Shown piece by piece: positions 47,047 to 59,403 of a stretch of DNA of 64,000 bases. Location of the stretch: assembly GCA_026874595.1 (NCBI GenBank), contig CM049306.1:56605519-56669518 (forward strand). Reading direction: 5' to 3'. Position 1 is the stretch's first letter. Every line of letters starts with the position of its first letter. The DNA is from Sipunculus nudus. Lineage: Eukaryota > Annelida > Sipuncula > Golfingiida > Sipunculidae. The translations under genes were made by a program, and so were the position numbers. The notes beneath the pieces are model-generated. The model did not search any database. It worked only from the letters and a program-made list of their open reading frames with translations, and was not told the origin of the DNA.

Positions 47047-47515
47047 AGCCCTATTTACACTGGAAAAAAATGTGGCGCGCGCTAGACCGGTCCAGGAAAA
47101 TGTGAAGCGGCTATATTTTAACTTGCGTTCACACTGTGCCGGACCAAGTGACCATGTAGAGCGCGCTACCCTGTCAAGTTAGGCCGCATTGCACTTGGCC
47201 CGGCCTAGAATCGGCATTGCGTTTACACGCAGATAAATACTGCAATCAAGCGCGGTCTAGATTGGATTCCTCCTTGCGCGCATGGCTAAATCCTAGTTAC
47301 ATGACGGCCGAGTCTTGCTAGAGCGCGCTGGTCTGGAGCGCGCTTCACTTCTGTTTACACGTGTTCGAAGCACAAATGTAGGCCGCGCCAGACTCAGTCT
47401 GGCGCGCGCTAGAATCTGGAACGGACCAAAAATCCTCGAAATCTGGCGCGTCTGGGGAATTTGGCGCGCGCTAAACGATGTAGAGCGCTCCAGAAAAACG
47501 TGTGTAAATAGGGCT
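47047..47515. mobile_element. 469-bp CpG-rich TIR insertion with ATT duplication
   Basis: Perfect 14-bp inverted ends AGCCCTATTTACAC / GTGTAAATAGGGCT are flanked by ATT at 47044-47046 and 47516-47518. The paralogous uninterrupted sites at 821-843 and 33227-33248 carry this triplet once (AAT at 831-833 and 33236-33238 on the opposite strand), which confirms insertion with a 3-bp duplication. The interior is strikingly rich in GCGCGC and GCGCGCTAG motifs in an AT-rich region. No protein. Superfamily not resolved: ATT is not the TWA target of Harbinger. Confidence 0.9.
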
Positions 47516-48280
47516 ATTGTCTAGACACCAAACAGAGCCAGGTCAGTTGCCATGGTGATGTCTGGACCCCACCTGATTCTACTGAGTGACCTCTTTACTT
47601 GGCTGCTGAAACTGGGCATGTTGTCAAATCTGTTTTCAAACACAGAAAGCCTTTTTCAATTGGCTGCACTGCTTTTTTAAAGCTGCATTAACCCAATCTA
47701 TTCTTATAAAATTGGCAGAACCCTACCATACAATAATTCTTGTAAATTTTAAACCAATCAGTTTCTTAAAAAATAACAGTGAATAAGCTAGAAGAGTCTA
47801 AACTTACATTTTTGCTTGTAAAAAGCAGATCAATGTAGGTGGCGCCACCAACACCTTAATTTCAGATATGATTCATGTGACAAACATTGTTTCTGAGATT
47901 TTAAGCTAGTATGCTTTTTGCACAGATGACTAAGTTCAACTTCCTGTAACTCGGCCAAAATTTTCGAACTGAAACCATTCGAACGAACTTGAGGGAGATT
48001 GTTCCAAGGAACATTTCTGTGAAATATTGGACAATTTGGCGAAACAGTTTCAGAGAAGAAGATTGGTTTTTATGCTTTTTTTTCTATTGAATCTAAATTA
48101 ATGCAGATACCCAATAATAAGCTCCAGGGCACCAAGTTTCACATGTGACTAATTCTTACATGTAATTTGGAGCTGCTAGCTCCGACGGTTTCTGACTTAC
48201 AGCCATAGACGGCGGAAAGCCAACCCTGGACGGCGGACGGACGACGCTGCGCCATCGCATAAGCTCACAGGTTCGCTAAA

Positions 48281-50432
48281 AAGAAAATTATGAAAAATCA
48301 AGAATAATTGGGAAAATATATAGATAAAATGAGAGGTATTCAAACTCAACGGAGCATCGCCGATATAAAAGGTATGTAATGTTATCATCAGCTTAAAGGT
48401 AGCGAAACAACAATGAGATGAACTGTCCTCTATTCTTCTTGTCATGGCTGTCTACACTCTCACCGAGAAAAATATCTGATTTGCAAACTGTTCTTTCGTG
48501 TGTGTTGATGGAACTCGATCCAAGAGGAAAATAACAATGATGCTTGACACGGACATAGCACTCAGCATGTCCTCTTTATTCCTTTAATTTAGGAAGAACA
48601 GTTCCACAATCAGTTACATGCAACTATCATGCCTGCACGACAGATGTCCGGTGTGTTGCTGGCCGCCGACAGCGGCGCAACTACATTGCACCAATCCCTA
48701 AAAAGGAGTAATTTCGGAGTCTATTCTTATGGGCCATTGTTTTTTGCAAACTTTAACCGGTTTATGCATGACTTTAGTGTGGAATTATGAGACTGGCACC
48801 GCTGTCATTTCACAATCATATATACCTTTCTGTCTCTTTATTATGACAAACGACAAAAATAATAAGTTCGCATCGAATTTAAGTGTCAGTATGTAAAATT
48901 CGACTCCCAGAAATATGTGATCTAAACATTTTGCATTTGCTACTGGAACCTTCTCTTCCATTTGTATTGTTGAGGTGTTTTTAATTTGTTGTACCCAAGC
49001 CTATTTTTTCTAGTCAAAAGTTTCACCATTAGTAACTGAACATAACAAACCAGACAAAAACCACAAATTGTAATCATTTATATGTAAGGTATCATCACAG
49101 GCGCTTTAATCCCCATTAATAATAACGTCTTCTTATCTCCAATGGTCTAAGAGATACTACGACGAAATCAGGTCAAACGACCCAATAATAAAACGGGAAT
49201 ACCGCTTGTTATCACTTTTGATATGACAAGGTAGGCTACTCAGCCAAAACCTTCCGACGGCGGCCATTCCAGATGGGTCACGTAAGGTCATGGCACTGCG
49301 CATCATTAACTTGTCAACGAAGTCCGCTTCCGCCACCTTTTGGAATGGACGACGTCGAAATTCAGACATCACCACAAATGGTTATCCAGGTAGCTTGTAT
49401 TGATTAGGGCTGGGTATCGGTCCGCATCTTCCGGTACAATACATATTGCGATACAGTTAATTCGATACCGATACGTATTGACGATACATTTCATGTTTTC
49501 TTTGTAAATCCTTTCCTAATAAAAGCTTTGTTTCTTGTTTTTATATTCTTTTTTATTTAAACATACAACATATTTAGTATGCTATGCACTTAAGCAGCTT
49601 AAGCCTGATATTAAATAAATAAACAGACCAGTTGGTGTTAATTATCAAAATATATCTAATCAAGACTTTCAAAATCTCGATCTTCTTTGAGCCCCTAGCA
49701 TCCCATACCCCTGGTCGTAATGTCAGAGGGTCGATATGTGTTAATATAGTCTATACTGCACAAAAGAATTGCTGTTGGTAATGTCAGCTGGCAATTTCTC
49801 TAGTTTAAACAGTTCAATTGATTCAGAAACAATAGTCATTTTTAGAGTCATGATCTGGTTCTGTAATATACATTAATATCCTCTCTATCTCAGTTGCTTA
49901 AAGTTTCTCCTCTGTTGTACTTGTTTACATATCTCCAGGAACCTTGTTAATAGGTTCGTTAGAAGTGCGATGGCCCGCTTATCGGCAGAGTCATGGTAAA
50001 TCCACTTTCTGGGGTCTTCGCTTAGTGACTCTGTCTATGTAGAGTTGAAAGTCTTGTTTTGGATATGTCCACATGGTACATTTGCCATAAGTGATTCAAA
50101 GTTATTCATCCACTCAGCGCCCATTTAAAAGTCTTAATATACGCATGTATAAATTTCACACTCCAATAATTCCCGTACGCCTAATAATTTCCATTGGTTT
50201 TAGCCATATGGATTACCGGTAATTTATGTTATACAAGGCATAAGCTATCGCCGACCATGACATTGGAAATATTGCCGTGTCAAGTAAATGTAAGCGTCAT
50301 CCTTGGAATGTGTAGAAGCCTCATTTCGGTGTTTAAAGCTAGATATATTTCTACAAAGAAAACATGTTGTATATCTCAAGACCAGTTTGGTGTGGGACTT
50401 TTAGCCTCATCACTGGTGCTTGAATTGGTAGA
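48281..50432. other. Intergenic stretch with one weak coding candidate
   Basis: Mostly unremarkable. A TAGGGCTGGGTATCGG start with GATAC repeats at 49405-49500 resembles the ends of some hAT-like elements, but no partner end was seen. The possible exon at 49157-49375 is listed separately. Confidence 0.4.
49157..49375 (-). CDS. Weak candidate exon or small ORF, unidentified
   Basis: A 72-codon minus-strand frame beginning MVMSEFRRRPFQKVAEADFV, then DKLMMRSAMTLRDPSGMAAV. It is more GC- and CpG-rich and more protein-like in composition than neighbouring frames, with a basic N-terminus and mixed amphipathic sequence. I do not recognise a family. If real it could be a first coding exon of a minus-strand gene, but no convincing downstream exon was found. 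A chance frame is at least as likely. Confidence 0.2.
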   Translation of the reverse strand: MVMSEFRRRPFQKVAEADFVDKLMMRSAMTLRDPSGMAAVGRFWLSSLPCHIKSDNKRYSRFIIGSFDLISS

Positions 50433-50675
50433 AGTGTAGATTTTGGTTAGATTTGTTTCTTTTCTTGGTAATTTCCTTATAACTATTAGTTATCTGACAT
50501 TTTCTTAGTGTTTTTCGCACTATATGGTCCATCTTTTTATTATTTACTTAATATTTGAGACTTAAAGTCTAAAGAGATAGACCATATAGTGTCAAAAAGC
50601 TAGGAAAATGTCAGATAAGTAATAGTTTTACGGAAATTACCCAGAAAAGTAACAAATTTAACCGAAATCTACACT
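50433..50675. mobile_element. 243-bp foldback MITE
   Basis: Almost the whole element is an inverted repeat. Ends are AGTGTAGATTT and AAATCTACACT. Matching internal blocks include GGTAATTTCC/GGAAATTACC, TATCTGACATTTTC/GAAAATGTCAGATA and CACTATATGGTC/GACCATATAGTG. The ~45-nt centre is unpaired. Non-coding; the target duplication is unclear. Confidence 0.85.
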
Positions 50676-51524
50676 AATAGCAACTCAAGCGCCTGTAGCC
50701 TCATTGGCCAACTCGCAAAGTGGCAAGCAGACATGAGCACAGTTTGGAGCGTAATGTTTTGGTAAAACATCATCCCATAAGAGGGCTACATGTGTGGCAG
50801 GACACAACGAGGCTGACTCTTCGCATTGACCAATGTTTATTAGTATGCAAAGTCACACACTCACAGATGTCATACATGAGATAAGGAGATGTAGGTATAG
50901 ATCGAGAATGATATAGATCGGTAGATTGAGGCTGGAGCCAACGCCCGACACAGTAATATTTAGTCTTCGAAAACGAAATCTTGCATGCCGAAATTCGCGC
51001 CTGCAAACATGGCTTCTTTCTGGGTCCTGACCACATGTGACGTGACATATCAGAAAAAAAAAAACGTGAGGGAGACGCAACAAGATACGGATGACCCCAC
51101 GCCAAATTCTGGAGGTTCCCAAAACCGATCCCGGAGAACCCGAAGTACATTATATGTTAATTAAATATAAAATACATGAATATAATATAAATTCTGTCAT
51201 ATATGATTTATTCCAGGCTTCTTTTGGATTCCTACCATACACGGTCTTTCACACTGATACAGCATTTTCTGCCAACAGCTCGTGATTTAGAAATGGCCTG
51301 TTTATTGATCCTACTTGTCGACACCGCCATAATGCCCATCACAGGATACCTTTCATCTGAGGGTGTCAGGCTGTGGAAAATGTTATCTGCTACTCGCTAC
51401 GTAAATGTGTCAGAAGAATACTCTAGGTACTCGAGATTTTTTATCCTAAATAAAAGATTTCTTATTTCTGGTCACTTCAGGATTATTCATCATGCTTCAT
51501 ATTTACAGTATTTCTTCTGATTGC

Positions 51525-51975
51525 TGTATCTGATAATCCGTTTCACCACGTGCTGTCCATCTGTCTTTTGTAGAAAATTTTCTTAAATGTTTATAATTTT
51601 CAATTATTTCCCAGAAAACTGCATATGCAGGTGACAACCTAATATGGCAATTAAGAATTTTACGCTTAATCCAGTCACAACATTTTTGTCTCTTCTCAAT
51701 GATCTGGTAGATATGATGTATCCCTGCATGAGTGGCCATCTTTGTTTTAGCTGGTATTATTTCTTAGTGTTCACATGACATCATCCAATCGGAAGCTCTC
51801 AGCTGAGGCTGTTTTGCATGTGACCAATGACCTTGACCCCCATAACTGGGTCTGATATATGTTGTAAATTGTAGACTGATTTCTCAAATTTTCAAATAAT
51901 TCTGTTCATTAAATAAGGTGTAAGGTAGGTATTTAATGACCTTGTTGAAAATTAGTTCCTTTTAACCTCTACTCT
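51525..51975 (+). repeat. Dispersed repeat family F, copy 2
   Basis: Homologous to 41690-42115 in the same orientation. Unlike copy 1 it contains an exact TGACCTTGA (51828-51836). Non-coding. Confidence 0.75.
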
Positions 51976-52433
51976 ATAACTGTTTCCCTTGAAATGTAAC
52001 TAATAAATATTTTCATAGCAAAAAACAGGTGGACGTGAGGGGATGAACCGGACTGTAGTCAGCATTTTCGTTTTCTTTTCTTGTCTGACCTTGTGTTACC
52101 CCACGAATGCATGAACAAACAATGTTGTGTACCTACTTTGTCAGCCTGAAAAATAATAAAACATATTTTCCCAAATTTCTTACTGCGTCTTACCATGATT
52201 ACAATGCTATATAAGAAAAAATACCAAAAAACATTTATCATCCGCAGCAAAATCAGCTTCCTGCAACCGAAGGGTACAAGTTGATATGGGCCCCCAAGCA
52301 CTCGCTGAACAAAAAAGAAAATATATGCAAATTTTCTGTCCACTCTTGGTCTTTTATTGGTGGATCCATACTCTATATATGTCTACGATACAGCTGTTTG
52401 TGTACTTTACATATACAGTCCAAATACTGCTTA

Positions 52434-52729
52434 GGCCAAAAATTAAGAGGTATGGTTCTCAGGCACCGCCCGCGTCTATTTTAACCCCCTACATAAAAAA
52501 AATATTTTGATTTTGATCTTTCAAGAAGATAAAATGATACAGTTTTGATAATATTTCCTCTCTTATGCTTTAACCTGTTTAGCAAAAAAATATATGTCAT
52601 TACCATGCTTTTACCTGATCATATGGCATTTTTATCGAAACATACCAAAAATGGTAAAATATAAAATATTGCCCGCCCGCACTGGTTTCGTAAAAAAAAG
52701 TGCCCGAGAACCATACCTTTTTTTTGGCC
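52434..52729 (+). mobile_element. Tourist-like MITE, copy 3, intact
   Basis: A 296-bp element from GGCCAAAAATTA to TTTTGGCC with direct TTA at 52431-52433 and 52730-52732. Inner TIR segments are AGGTATGGTTCTCAGGCAC and GTGCCCGAGAACCATACC. Its uninterrupted GGTAAAATATAAAATA segment (~52653) is the reference for the split copy at 59197/63163. Confidence 0.92.
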
Positions 52730-53117
52730 TTAGCTATATGTTTTGTTAATTCTCTTCCTCGTCCAGTTAACATTATGATTGAATGTTACTATCTGGACCC
52801 TGTATTTAAGAGACGTGTAGTTAGCTGACAATCCTATACACCAAGTGTCTGGTATTAAGTTCATGGGCCATTTCTGATTAACGCATGCATTATTTTATAA
52901 TATGGAAGTTTGTAGTGTTGTAACAACCATTCCTTCCTGACTCTTTGTCATAGAAAACAGGCCATAAAATAAAAGGTTTGGGTAGATTTGATATAGGTGA
53001 TACTTAACTCGAACATGTTCGCTCTTTATGAAGATGGAAGCTCTTGTAATACTTGCAAATTGTCGAATTGTTGCTTCCCTGTTGCAATTGCCATGTCACA
53101 AATCAAACTACTCGGAT

Positions 53118-53166
53118 TAAATAAAAGGTCATATATATATAAAAAAAAAAACAAAAAAAAAAAAAA
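53118..53166 (+). other. AATAAA followed by poly(A)
   Basis: AATAAA at 53120-53125 precedes a long A-rich run (from 53141, one C interruption). This is a second possible retroposition or 3'-end scar, but no gene or source transcript was recognised upstream. Confidence 0.3.
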
Positions 53167-53516
53167 CCGGTTTCTCTTCGTTCTTATCAATTATATCATG
53201 ATGCATGAAACATACATGATTTGCTACCCTATTCTTCTTAACAGCAGTAGCTGCTGAATATTCCCATCTCAGTGCGTTACGTGGTTGCGTTTAAAATGCG
53301 TCATCGCTGCATAACTGAATGAAATCCAGCGCATTTGTGGCATATTTTATATTCATTTCTCTTCCTCCGGTCAATTTCCTGTGATTCGTAATTAACATTT
53401 CGCATCACAACCCGTTCAATGGCCAGATCAGTCCCTTCTTCTCTTGCAAGTATCTGCTACTTCTGACGGTGTGAAGATCATGCTGAAGGTGACAAATGTA
53501 AAGCCGAGTTTGGTCA

Positions 53517-53640
53517 AGCCAAAAAAATGAAGATATGGTTCTCAGGCACCGCGCGAGTCATTTTTAACACCCGCATCAAAAATATTTATTTTGATTTTCC
53601 TCTTTCAAGAAGATAAAATGATACAAATTTTCTTTGTTCT
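53517..53640 (+). mobile_element. Tourist-like MITE, copy 4, left half only
   Basis: Starts GCCAAAAAAATG and GATATGGTTCTCAGGCACCG, and continues through TTTGATTTTCCTCTTTC and AAGAAGATAAAATGATAC. It then runs into unrelated DNA; no right terminus follows. Confidence 0.8.
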
Positions 53641-56600
53641 CTTCCTCTGGTCAAATTCCCCTGGTTCGTCACTAAGTTTGGTATCAAATGCGAAAATAGT
53701 ATTCACTGCACGTATGCACCTTCCGTACGGAAGGAATATCGTTATATATTCATTTGTAATCTATCTCTACTGGGCCCACATTAAACTCCTGGTTGATCAT
53801 TAATCCCCAGATCATTCGTGGAGCTAGCGGCAAGCGGGGGCCACAGGACATGTAGTTCTGCCTCCGGCAATAAACTTTGATACGAAGTTATTTTCAAATA
53901 TACTTTATATAGCAAACAACCCTAACCAAAGACAATCTGGGAAAATAAACGAATCATTTATATTCTGTTTAACAAATAAGTTGCTGAACAATTACTAGAA
54001 GTCGTTCCGGATTTTAAAGAAGTAAAAACATATATAGATGTATATAATAAAATAAAAGTTTATCTTTGGAGTTGAATTTCACTCATTACACAAATTTATT
54101 CAATTTATTTGATTTAATTCTTGTATGAACTTGTATTGATACTGAATGTAGTACTCGTGAAGCAGATCACCCCCCCCCCCCCCCCCCCCACACACACTTA
54201 AGTCAGAAATCAGGAGGCCTCGTTTTGAGAGCGTTTAGAGCATCGTTTCTGGAGAATTTATGAATTTTACGTGACCCGCATGCCACTTTGTTAGGTTCCG
54301 CCAGATTTTAAAAAGGGGAAACATTTAAAAAGGCTATCTTAATCAAATATAATTTTATGTAATTTCCATTTGGTCTGTCTATTCTCCTTTGAACCAGAAA
54401 AAAAAAACTATCTTTATAATATAAAAAAAATCTAACCAAAAATAGTAAGATTTAATTTAATGATTAAGATTGTGTAGTGGTTTGATTAGTAGAGGCTGAT
54501 ATGACAGGATTCCTATAAAACGATATAGGATTATAATCCTAGTTGTTTCACCAGATGATACTCAACCTAAACAATTAACATTGCTTTTATAATCTCAACA
54601 AACTATCACTTTACCATATACAGTGGACTTCCTATTTGTGGCCTCATATTTCATGAGAAATTTAAAGTGTAATAGAGAGGTGCCCATAATAAAAGGTGCC
54701 TAAGAGGTTTCCCTCTACTTTAAAATGTTATTACCACCATTCCCTGTAAAGCTCAATTTTTCATCAATGGCATTCAGATTGCAGAGTATCTCAGTAAATG
54801 GGAGATTTACATACACATATAGAATATATACTTAAGTTCATTTACAGACAGTACCCGTAGACAGACATTTAATCAACAGAGAAAATGTATGCTGCAGTGG
54901 AGTGTCCTCTTTTGGTGATGGAACACACCATTCTCCTGCGCTGTGCTATCTACATGTTTCTGATGCACATTTCTGACAAAATCAACTATACGGTTCATTT
55001 TATCGAAGAAAAGTTGTCTTCCTCTGTATTGGTATGTTTATTTCTTAAAATTAACTATAGGTCATTGGTTTTGAAAAAGCTAAGATAACTTGTGCTAAGA
55101 TAAAAGAGTGCAAGATTTGTTTTAACTTTTGCAAGCTACAATATCTACTAAATATTATTTTAAAAGCTAATCAACATCATATTTCAATTTTCTACATACA
55201 TTGCATCACAGAGTCTTTGTCAAGATTGTTCAATATATCACAGCCTCATATATCCAAATAACAACAATTTGTGAATACCATTTATGAAACACATGATAAC
55301 ACTGCAACCTTTTTGTCTGAAATATATATTTTGGGAAAGACTGTAAGATTGCTATTATCGCATGATTTTGTCTTTAATTACCTACCCATTCTGGTATATA
55401 TATGGGACATATATTTGTCTAGTATTACCACAATTAAGGATCTATGTATACATTACAACAAAGTGAAGTGCTCCCTTATGTTTTCTTCACTTATGGTGCA
55501 TTACAGAATATTTGTTAGAACTTGACAACAATAATAAAAATATACTGAATACATAATTGTTGCATTCCAACAATTTACCATATAGAAAATAATCATCTCT
55601 CCTGAATAATGATAAAATATCTGTCGCCACCTATTGAGCACTTCTGAAACTAATAATAATACCCCTTCACATTACAATTGCAAACCCTTTTGAAACTGGT
55701 TTCAAAATATTTTGGGTGTTCAATCACCTACCTGTTTTAAATTGTAATCTGGCAGATTAATCTAATATGTTTTAATAACTAGTTAGATGGTAACTTCAAA
55801 CCACTTTGGTAGACATGGAAAAAAACAATTACAGTAAATGTGTGCATTGTGTGCTGTGTGCATGTAAACTGCTTCATATGAAATGAATGTGTTGTGTTTT
55901 GGGTCTCACAAATTAAGTATAGACATCAAGACATATTAAATTTTGTGCATACAATGAACTGTTTTAAATCCATTTTGATATACATTAAGCAAACTTATTT
56001 AATGCCATTTAGTGTGTGACACAGCATGACCTCTGTTGGCCATGGAATGCATTATTCTACACAGCTACAAAATCAGATGATAACATTTACCCTGTATTGC
56101 TATAGCAACCATTACATCTTAAAAGCTGGAAGCATCAAAACTTATCTTTGCTTCTCAATAATATAGTTCAAATATACATTCTCTTGATGGGAATAAAAAT
56201 AGAGAATACACATAATAAGTGAATTTATGATAGAAATATGAAAATATCACAGATAAATTGAGGTATTCCAGAGAGTTGCAAGTATAAAACTGTGTTAACC
56301 TTTCAGTAAATAATCAATAAAGAAAATCAGTATTTACATTCTTATAAAAAATATTTACATGATTAAAAATCTACAATGTATGAAACGGTTCATAAATTAA
56401 ATTGGTCTCTTCCTTTGAGTCTGGTTTCTCCATTTGGCAAAATCAGGAAATAAAATATTCTCCAAGAAAAAGACAATAAGACAGGGTTAATGACATTTAT
56501 ATCAAGGTTTGTAACTATAATATGTTTGGTCATGGTAACAAAATATTTCAATATTCATATGATAAAAAATACGTAAGATATATACATGTATACAGATTCC

Positions 56601-58307
56601 TCCAATATTTAACAAAACATACAGTTTATCCCAATAAATTCACATGATCATTTATATTTACAGTTTGTATATCCTGTAATTAATGTCATTAAAGATTTTA
56701 AGTTGATTTGAACTGATAAAAGGGAAGAGACAGTCCCATTGCACATATTAAATATCAAATATACAATATATCAAACATTATATTTCTGATTGTCACTAAT
56801 TGTCAATCATAAATAAAGTATCTTTAATATATAGCACTTACTTTGCTGAACCTAAATCAGCCTTAGTTCATAACAGGTTGACTAGTATCATCAGAACATT
56901 ACTGCATAACCCCAATTTTCCTAAGGAAAAGGAACAAAATTACACAAAAATTAATGAAAAGCATGTCTAATGGCTAGCAGTTTAAATCTGTCAAATTTTC
57001 AAATGGCAGGAGTTTGACAAACCTCAATCTAATGGTGGTGCCATCTGCAGAGAAACCCAAGAATCAAGTTCAGCTCAAAACTGAAATCTTTGTAGGGGTC
57101 CAATCACCTATCTGGCCTTTATAAACTAAAGATAAACCCATGGAGCTTTTATAAAAATTGGCCAGGAAATGTGGACCTCACTGCACACAGGCTGCTTGTT
57201 TTGTTTATAACAACTTGTTTATAATAAGTTGGGGTCCACCAAAATAATAAAAACAAATTCAACAAGCTCATATTGCAGCAAGTCAGATAAGCCAGAGCTT
57301 TGCAAATTGTGTTTTGCAACGAGTGACCTCACCTCTGCATATACGCAACATACCACTTTAGGTAACATGTTTTTCCAGTTTGTTATCATTGCTGTGTTTA
57401 CAAACATTGCTGATAAAAAATTTCATACATCCTTCATGAAGGCCTTATAAGAACAAAAATTTACCCTTAGATCATTAATACATAGACAGTCTAAGACAGA
57501 GGAAACCAGAAATCACATAAATTCTTTTTAAAAAGGTAGGTGAATGGGCACCTTTAAAGAGCATGAAAGAGAGGGAAATGGATCAGGTATCCAATAAACT
57601 GATTCATTTGAACATTATTTCTTGGCCTTTGCTCTCATGAGAAATTTACCTTTATCATAATCACATATCTCTCTCTCTCTCTAACACATTAAAGAAACCT
57701 ATTGCACAACAATAAAAGCTTCTTTTCTCACAAAGGTACTTAGAAAGGAATGCTTTTTTCATTCCTTGAAATAAAGGAATGCAAATTTCATTCTTTCAAA
57801 GTAATCATCTCATGGTTGTGTTTACTGTGGATAGAAATTTGTTAAATGTAAGGCACGCTGATCTATGCTGGTGTCCTCTTTGTGAAACAGACATATATTT
57901 GTAATCCCTAACAGTTAAAGCTCTGAACCTATAAAAAAGACATTCCTTGCCATCATTGTTGAAAGCATATTTCCACCACTGATTCCTTGCAATCACAGAC
58001 AAATAAGAGCTCTTCTTACAGTATCAACAGTAACAAAATCAATTAGTGAAAAATACAATCACCTGCATATAACATCTCCTGAGATAAATAATCTCATGTA
58101 TTGAGAGCATTTAGGCAAGAGGGTGTTAAATATAAGCTGCATATAAGTCAAATATATAATTCAGAATAATCCATAATGCAGTGATAACAAAACCCTGGGT
58201 TAACAGTGAAGAAGGCACTGTTTGTTTTGAGCTTGTCTGGAGGTTTTTTTTGCTCTGGCTGGTGTTGACTACTGCTCTGGCCTCACTTCTGAGGGCTGTA
58301 CTAGAGA
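53641..58307. other. AT-rich stretch, includes presumed 3' UTR of minus-strand gene
   Basis: No exon recognised. Holds the C20 run at 54170-54189 and a (CT)n run near 57669. Directly left of 58308 it should hold the 3' UTR of the minus-strand gene, but no canonical AATAAA in minus orientation was seen within 1 kb. Variant signals such as AGTAAA near 57822 may serve. Frames at 54885-55088, 55271-55525 and 57229-57450 are unrecognised. Confidence 0.45.
54170..54189 (+). repeat. C20 homopolymer
   Basis: Twenty consecutive C residues followed by ACACACAC. Length is likely unstable or error-prone. Confidence 0.95.
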
Positions 58308-58451
58308 TTATGGCTGATCTGGTGCTGTCAGCATTGACTCCTGCAGCTCCTGGGCTCTCTTTACCACCAATCTGACTGCTACCTGACCACTCTCATGTAG
58401 CTGCTGCAGTACTGACATGGTTGACTTGCAGAACAAACCACTGTCAACAAT
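58308..58451 (-). CDS. Unidentified protein, terminal coding exon
   Basis: On the minus strand a TTTCCAG-type acceptor (AG at 58453-58452) opens a phase-0 frame of 47 codons, IVDSGLFCKSTMSVLQQLHE through QVAVRLVVKRAQELQESMLT to APDQP, ending TAA at 58310-58308. It joins in frame to the exon at 63274-63393. The predicted chain is alpha-helical and moderately charged, with no signal peptide or membrane segment in this part. It reads like the end of a helical-repeat or adaptor-type protein, but I cannot name the family. Several small frames on the opposite strand are shadows. Exon status rests on clean splice sites, phase match and the abrupt stop. Confidence 0.78.
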   Translation of the reverse strand: MVDSGLFCKSTMSVLQQLHESGQVAVRLVVKRAQELQESMLTAPDQP

Positions 58452-58496
58452 CTGGAAATGAAAATTATAAAGTGTCATATGCTCTACGATTATTTA

Positions 58497-58794
58497 CGCA
58501 AAAAAAATGGTTCTCGGGCAATTATTTTTCAGAAATCAGTGCAGGTTGACAATTTTTTTTTTTTTTACCTTTTTTGCATGTTTCAATAAAAATGTCATGT
58601 GATCAGGGAAAAGCATGAAAAAAAAAACAGATTTTTTTTGCTAAACAGGTAAAAGCACAACATAACAAAAGAAATCTTATCAAAATTGTTTTATTTTATC
58701 TTCATGAAAGATGAAAATCAAAATTAAAACTTTTGAGGCGAAGGGTTAAAATTAATGCAGGCAGTGCCTGAGAACCATATCTTTTTTTTTGGCC
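58497..58794 (-). mobile_element. Tourist-like MITE, copy 5, inverted
   Basis: In reverse orientation: the right-end motif (AAAAAAATGGTTCTCGGGCA, TCAGAAATCAGTGCAGG) comes first, and GTGCCTGAGAACCATATC with TTTTTGGCC comes last, followed by TAA. The left flank is eroded. It lies close upstream of the last-exon acceptor of the minus-strand gene. Confidence 0.85.
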
Positions 58795-59196
58795 TAATGC
58801 TCTTCACTGTAGAATGCATCTGAACAATCTCAAACTGCTTTCCATAATCTCAAAGTTATTGCCAAACTCATCCAAGAAAGATATCATTAACAACAAACCA
58901 TTTATAACACTAAGTTAAATACATTATATTAATGACATGTTTAGGAGAAAATACAAAAATTTAATGAAAATATATTAAATCCCAGTTTCACAAGAAATAT
59001 AAGTTTTAGCAATGCTTTCATTTGGAGTCCATCGTCAATAGAAAATACATGTATGAAAAAAACAGTTGTTTGGATATCACTATGGAGAGCTGATGACAAC
59101 TCAGTGAATGTTTTTAATTGTTTTGAACTGTTTAAGATTGTTTAACTATTAACTAATGACTGTTGGCAAATATGAAATAAATCTACCAATACATAA

Positions 59197-59403
59197 GGCC
59201 AAATAAATAAAAGGTATGGTTCTCAGGCACCGCCCGCATCAATTTTAACCCCCAGCATAAAAAACTTTGGATTTTTATATTTCAATAAGATAAAATAATA
59301 CAATTTATGTAGTGCTTTCACCTGTTTAGCAAAAATATTTTTTTAAAATTTTAAGCTATTCCCTGAACATATGACATTTTTTCAAAACCTCAAAAAAGGT
59401 AAA
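59197..59403 (+). mobile_element. Tourist-like MITE, copy 6, left part
   Basis: Begins GGCCAAATAAATAAAAGG with flank TAA (59194-59196) and proceeds through the usual interior to GGTAAA at 59403, where family A begins. The remainder of the same MITE resumes at 63163. Confidence 0.9.

Larger units (their letters stand above)
45565..48280 (-). mobile_element. Family A element, inverted copy
   Basis: The left edge CAAGGCCTACAAGCC is the complement of the family A right end. The right edge ACAGGTTCGCTAAAA is the complement of the left end. Reading leftward on the minus strand: head module (47520-48280), GTCTAGAC cluster, tandem body (45890-46480) and tail (45565-45890). A second head-type end lies near 46905-46920, so two partial heads are present. 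It is interrupted by the 469-bp insertion at 47047-47515. Confidence 0.8.

Noticed and set aside
49405-49500. TAGGGCTGGGTATCGG start considered as a hAT-type element
   Set aside because: No complementary right end or 8-bp duplication was found; likewise the TAGGGCTGTAA at 23560.
50770-51150. 126-codon minus-strand frame overlapping an 89-codon frame in another phase
   Set aside because: Two long frames in different phases over the same DNA indicate chance absence of stops; neither is recognisable.
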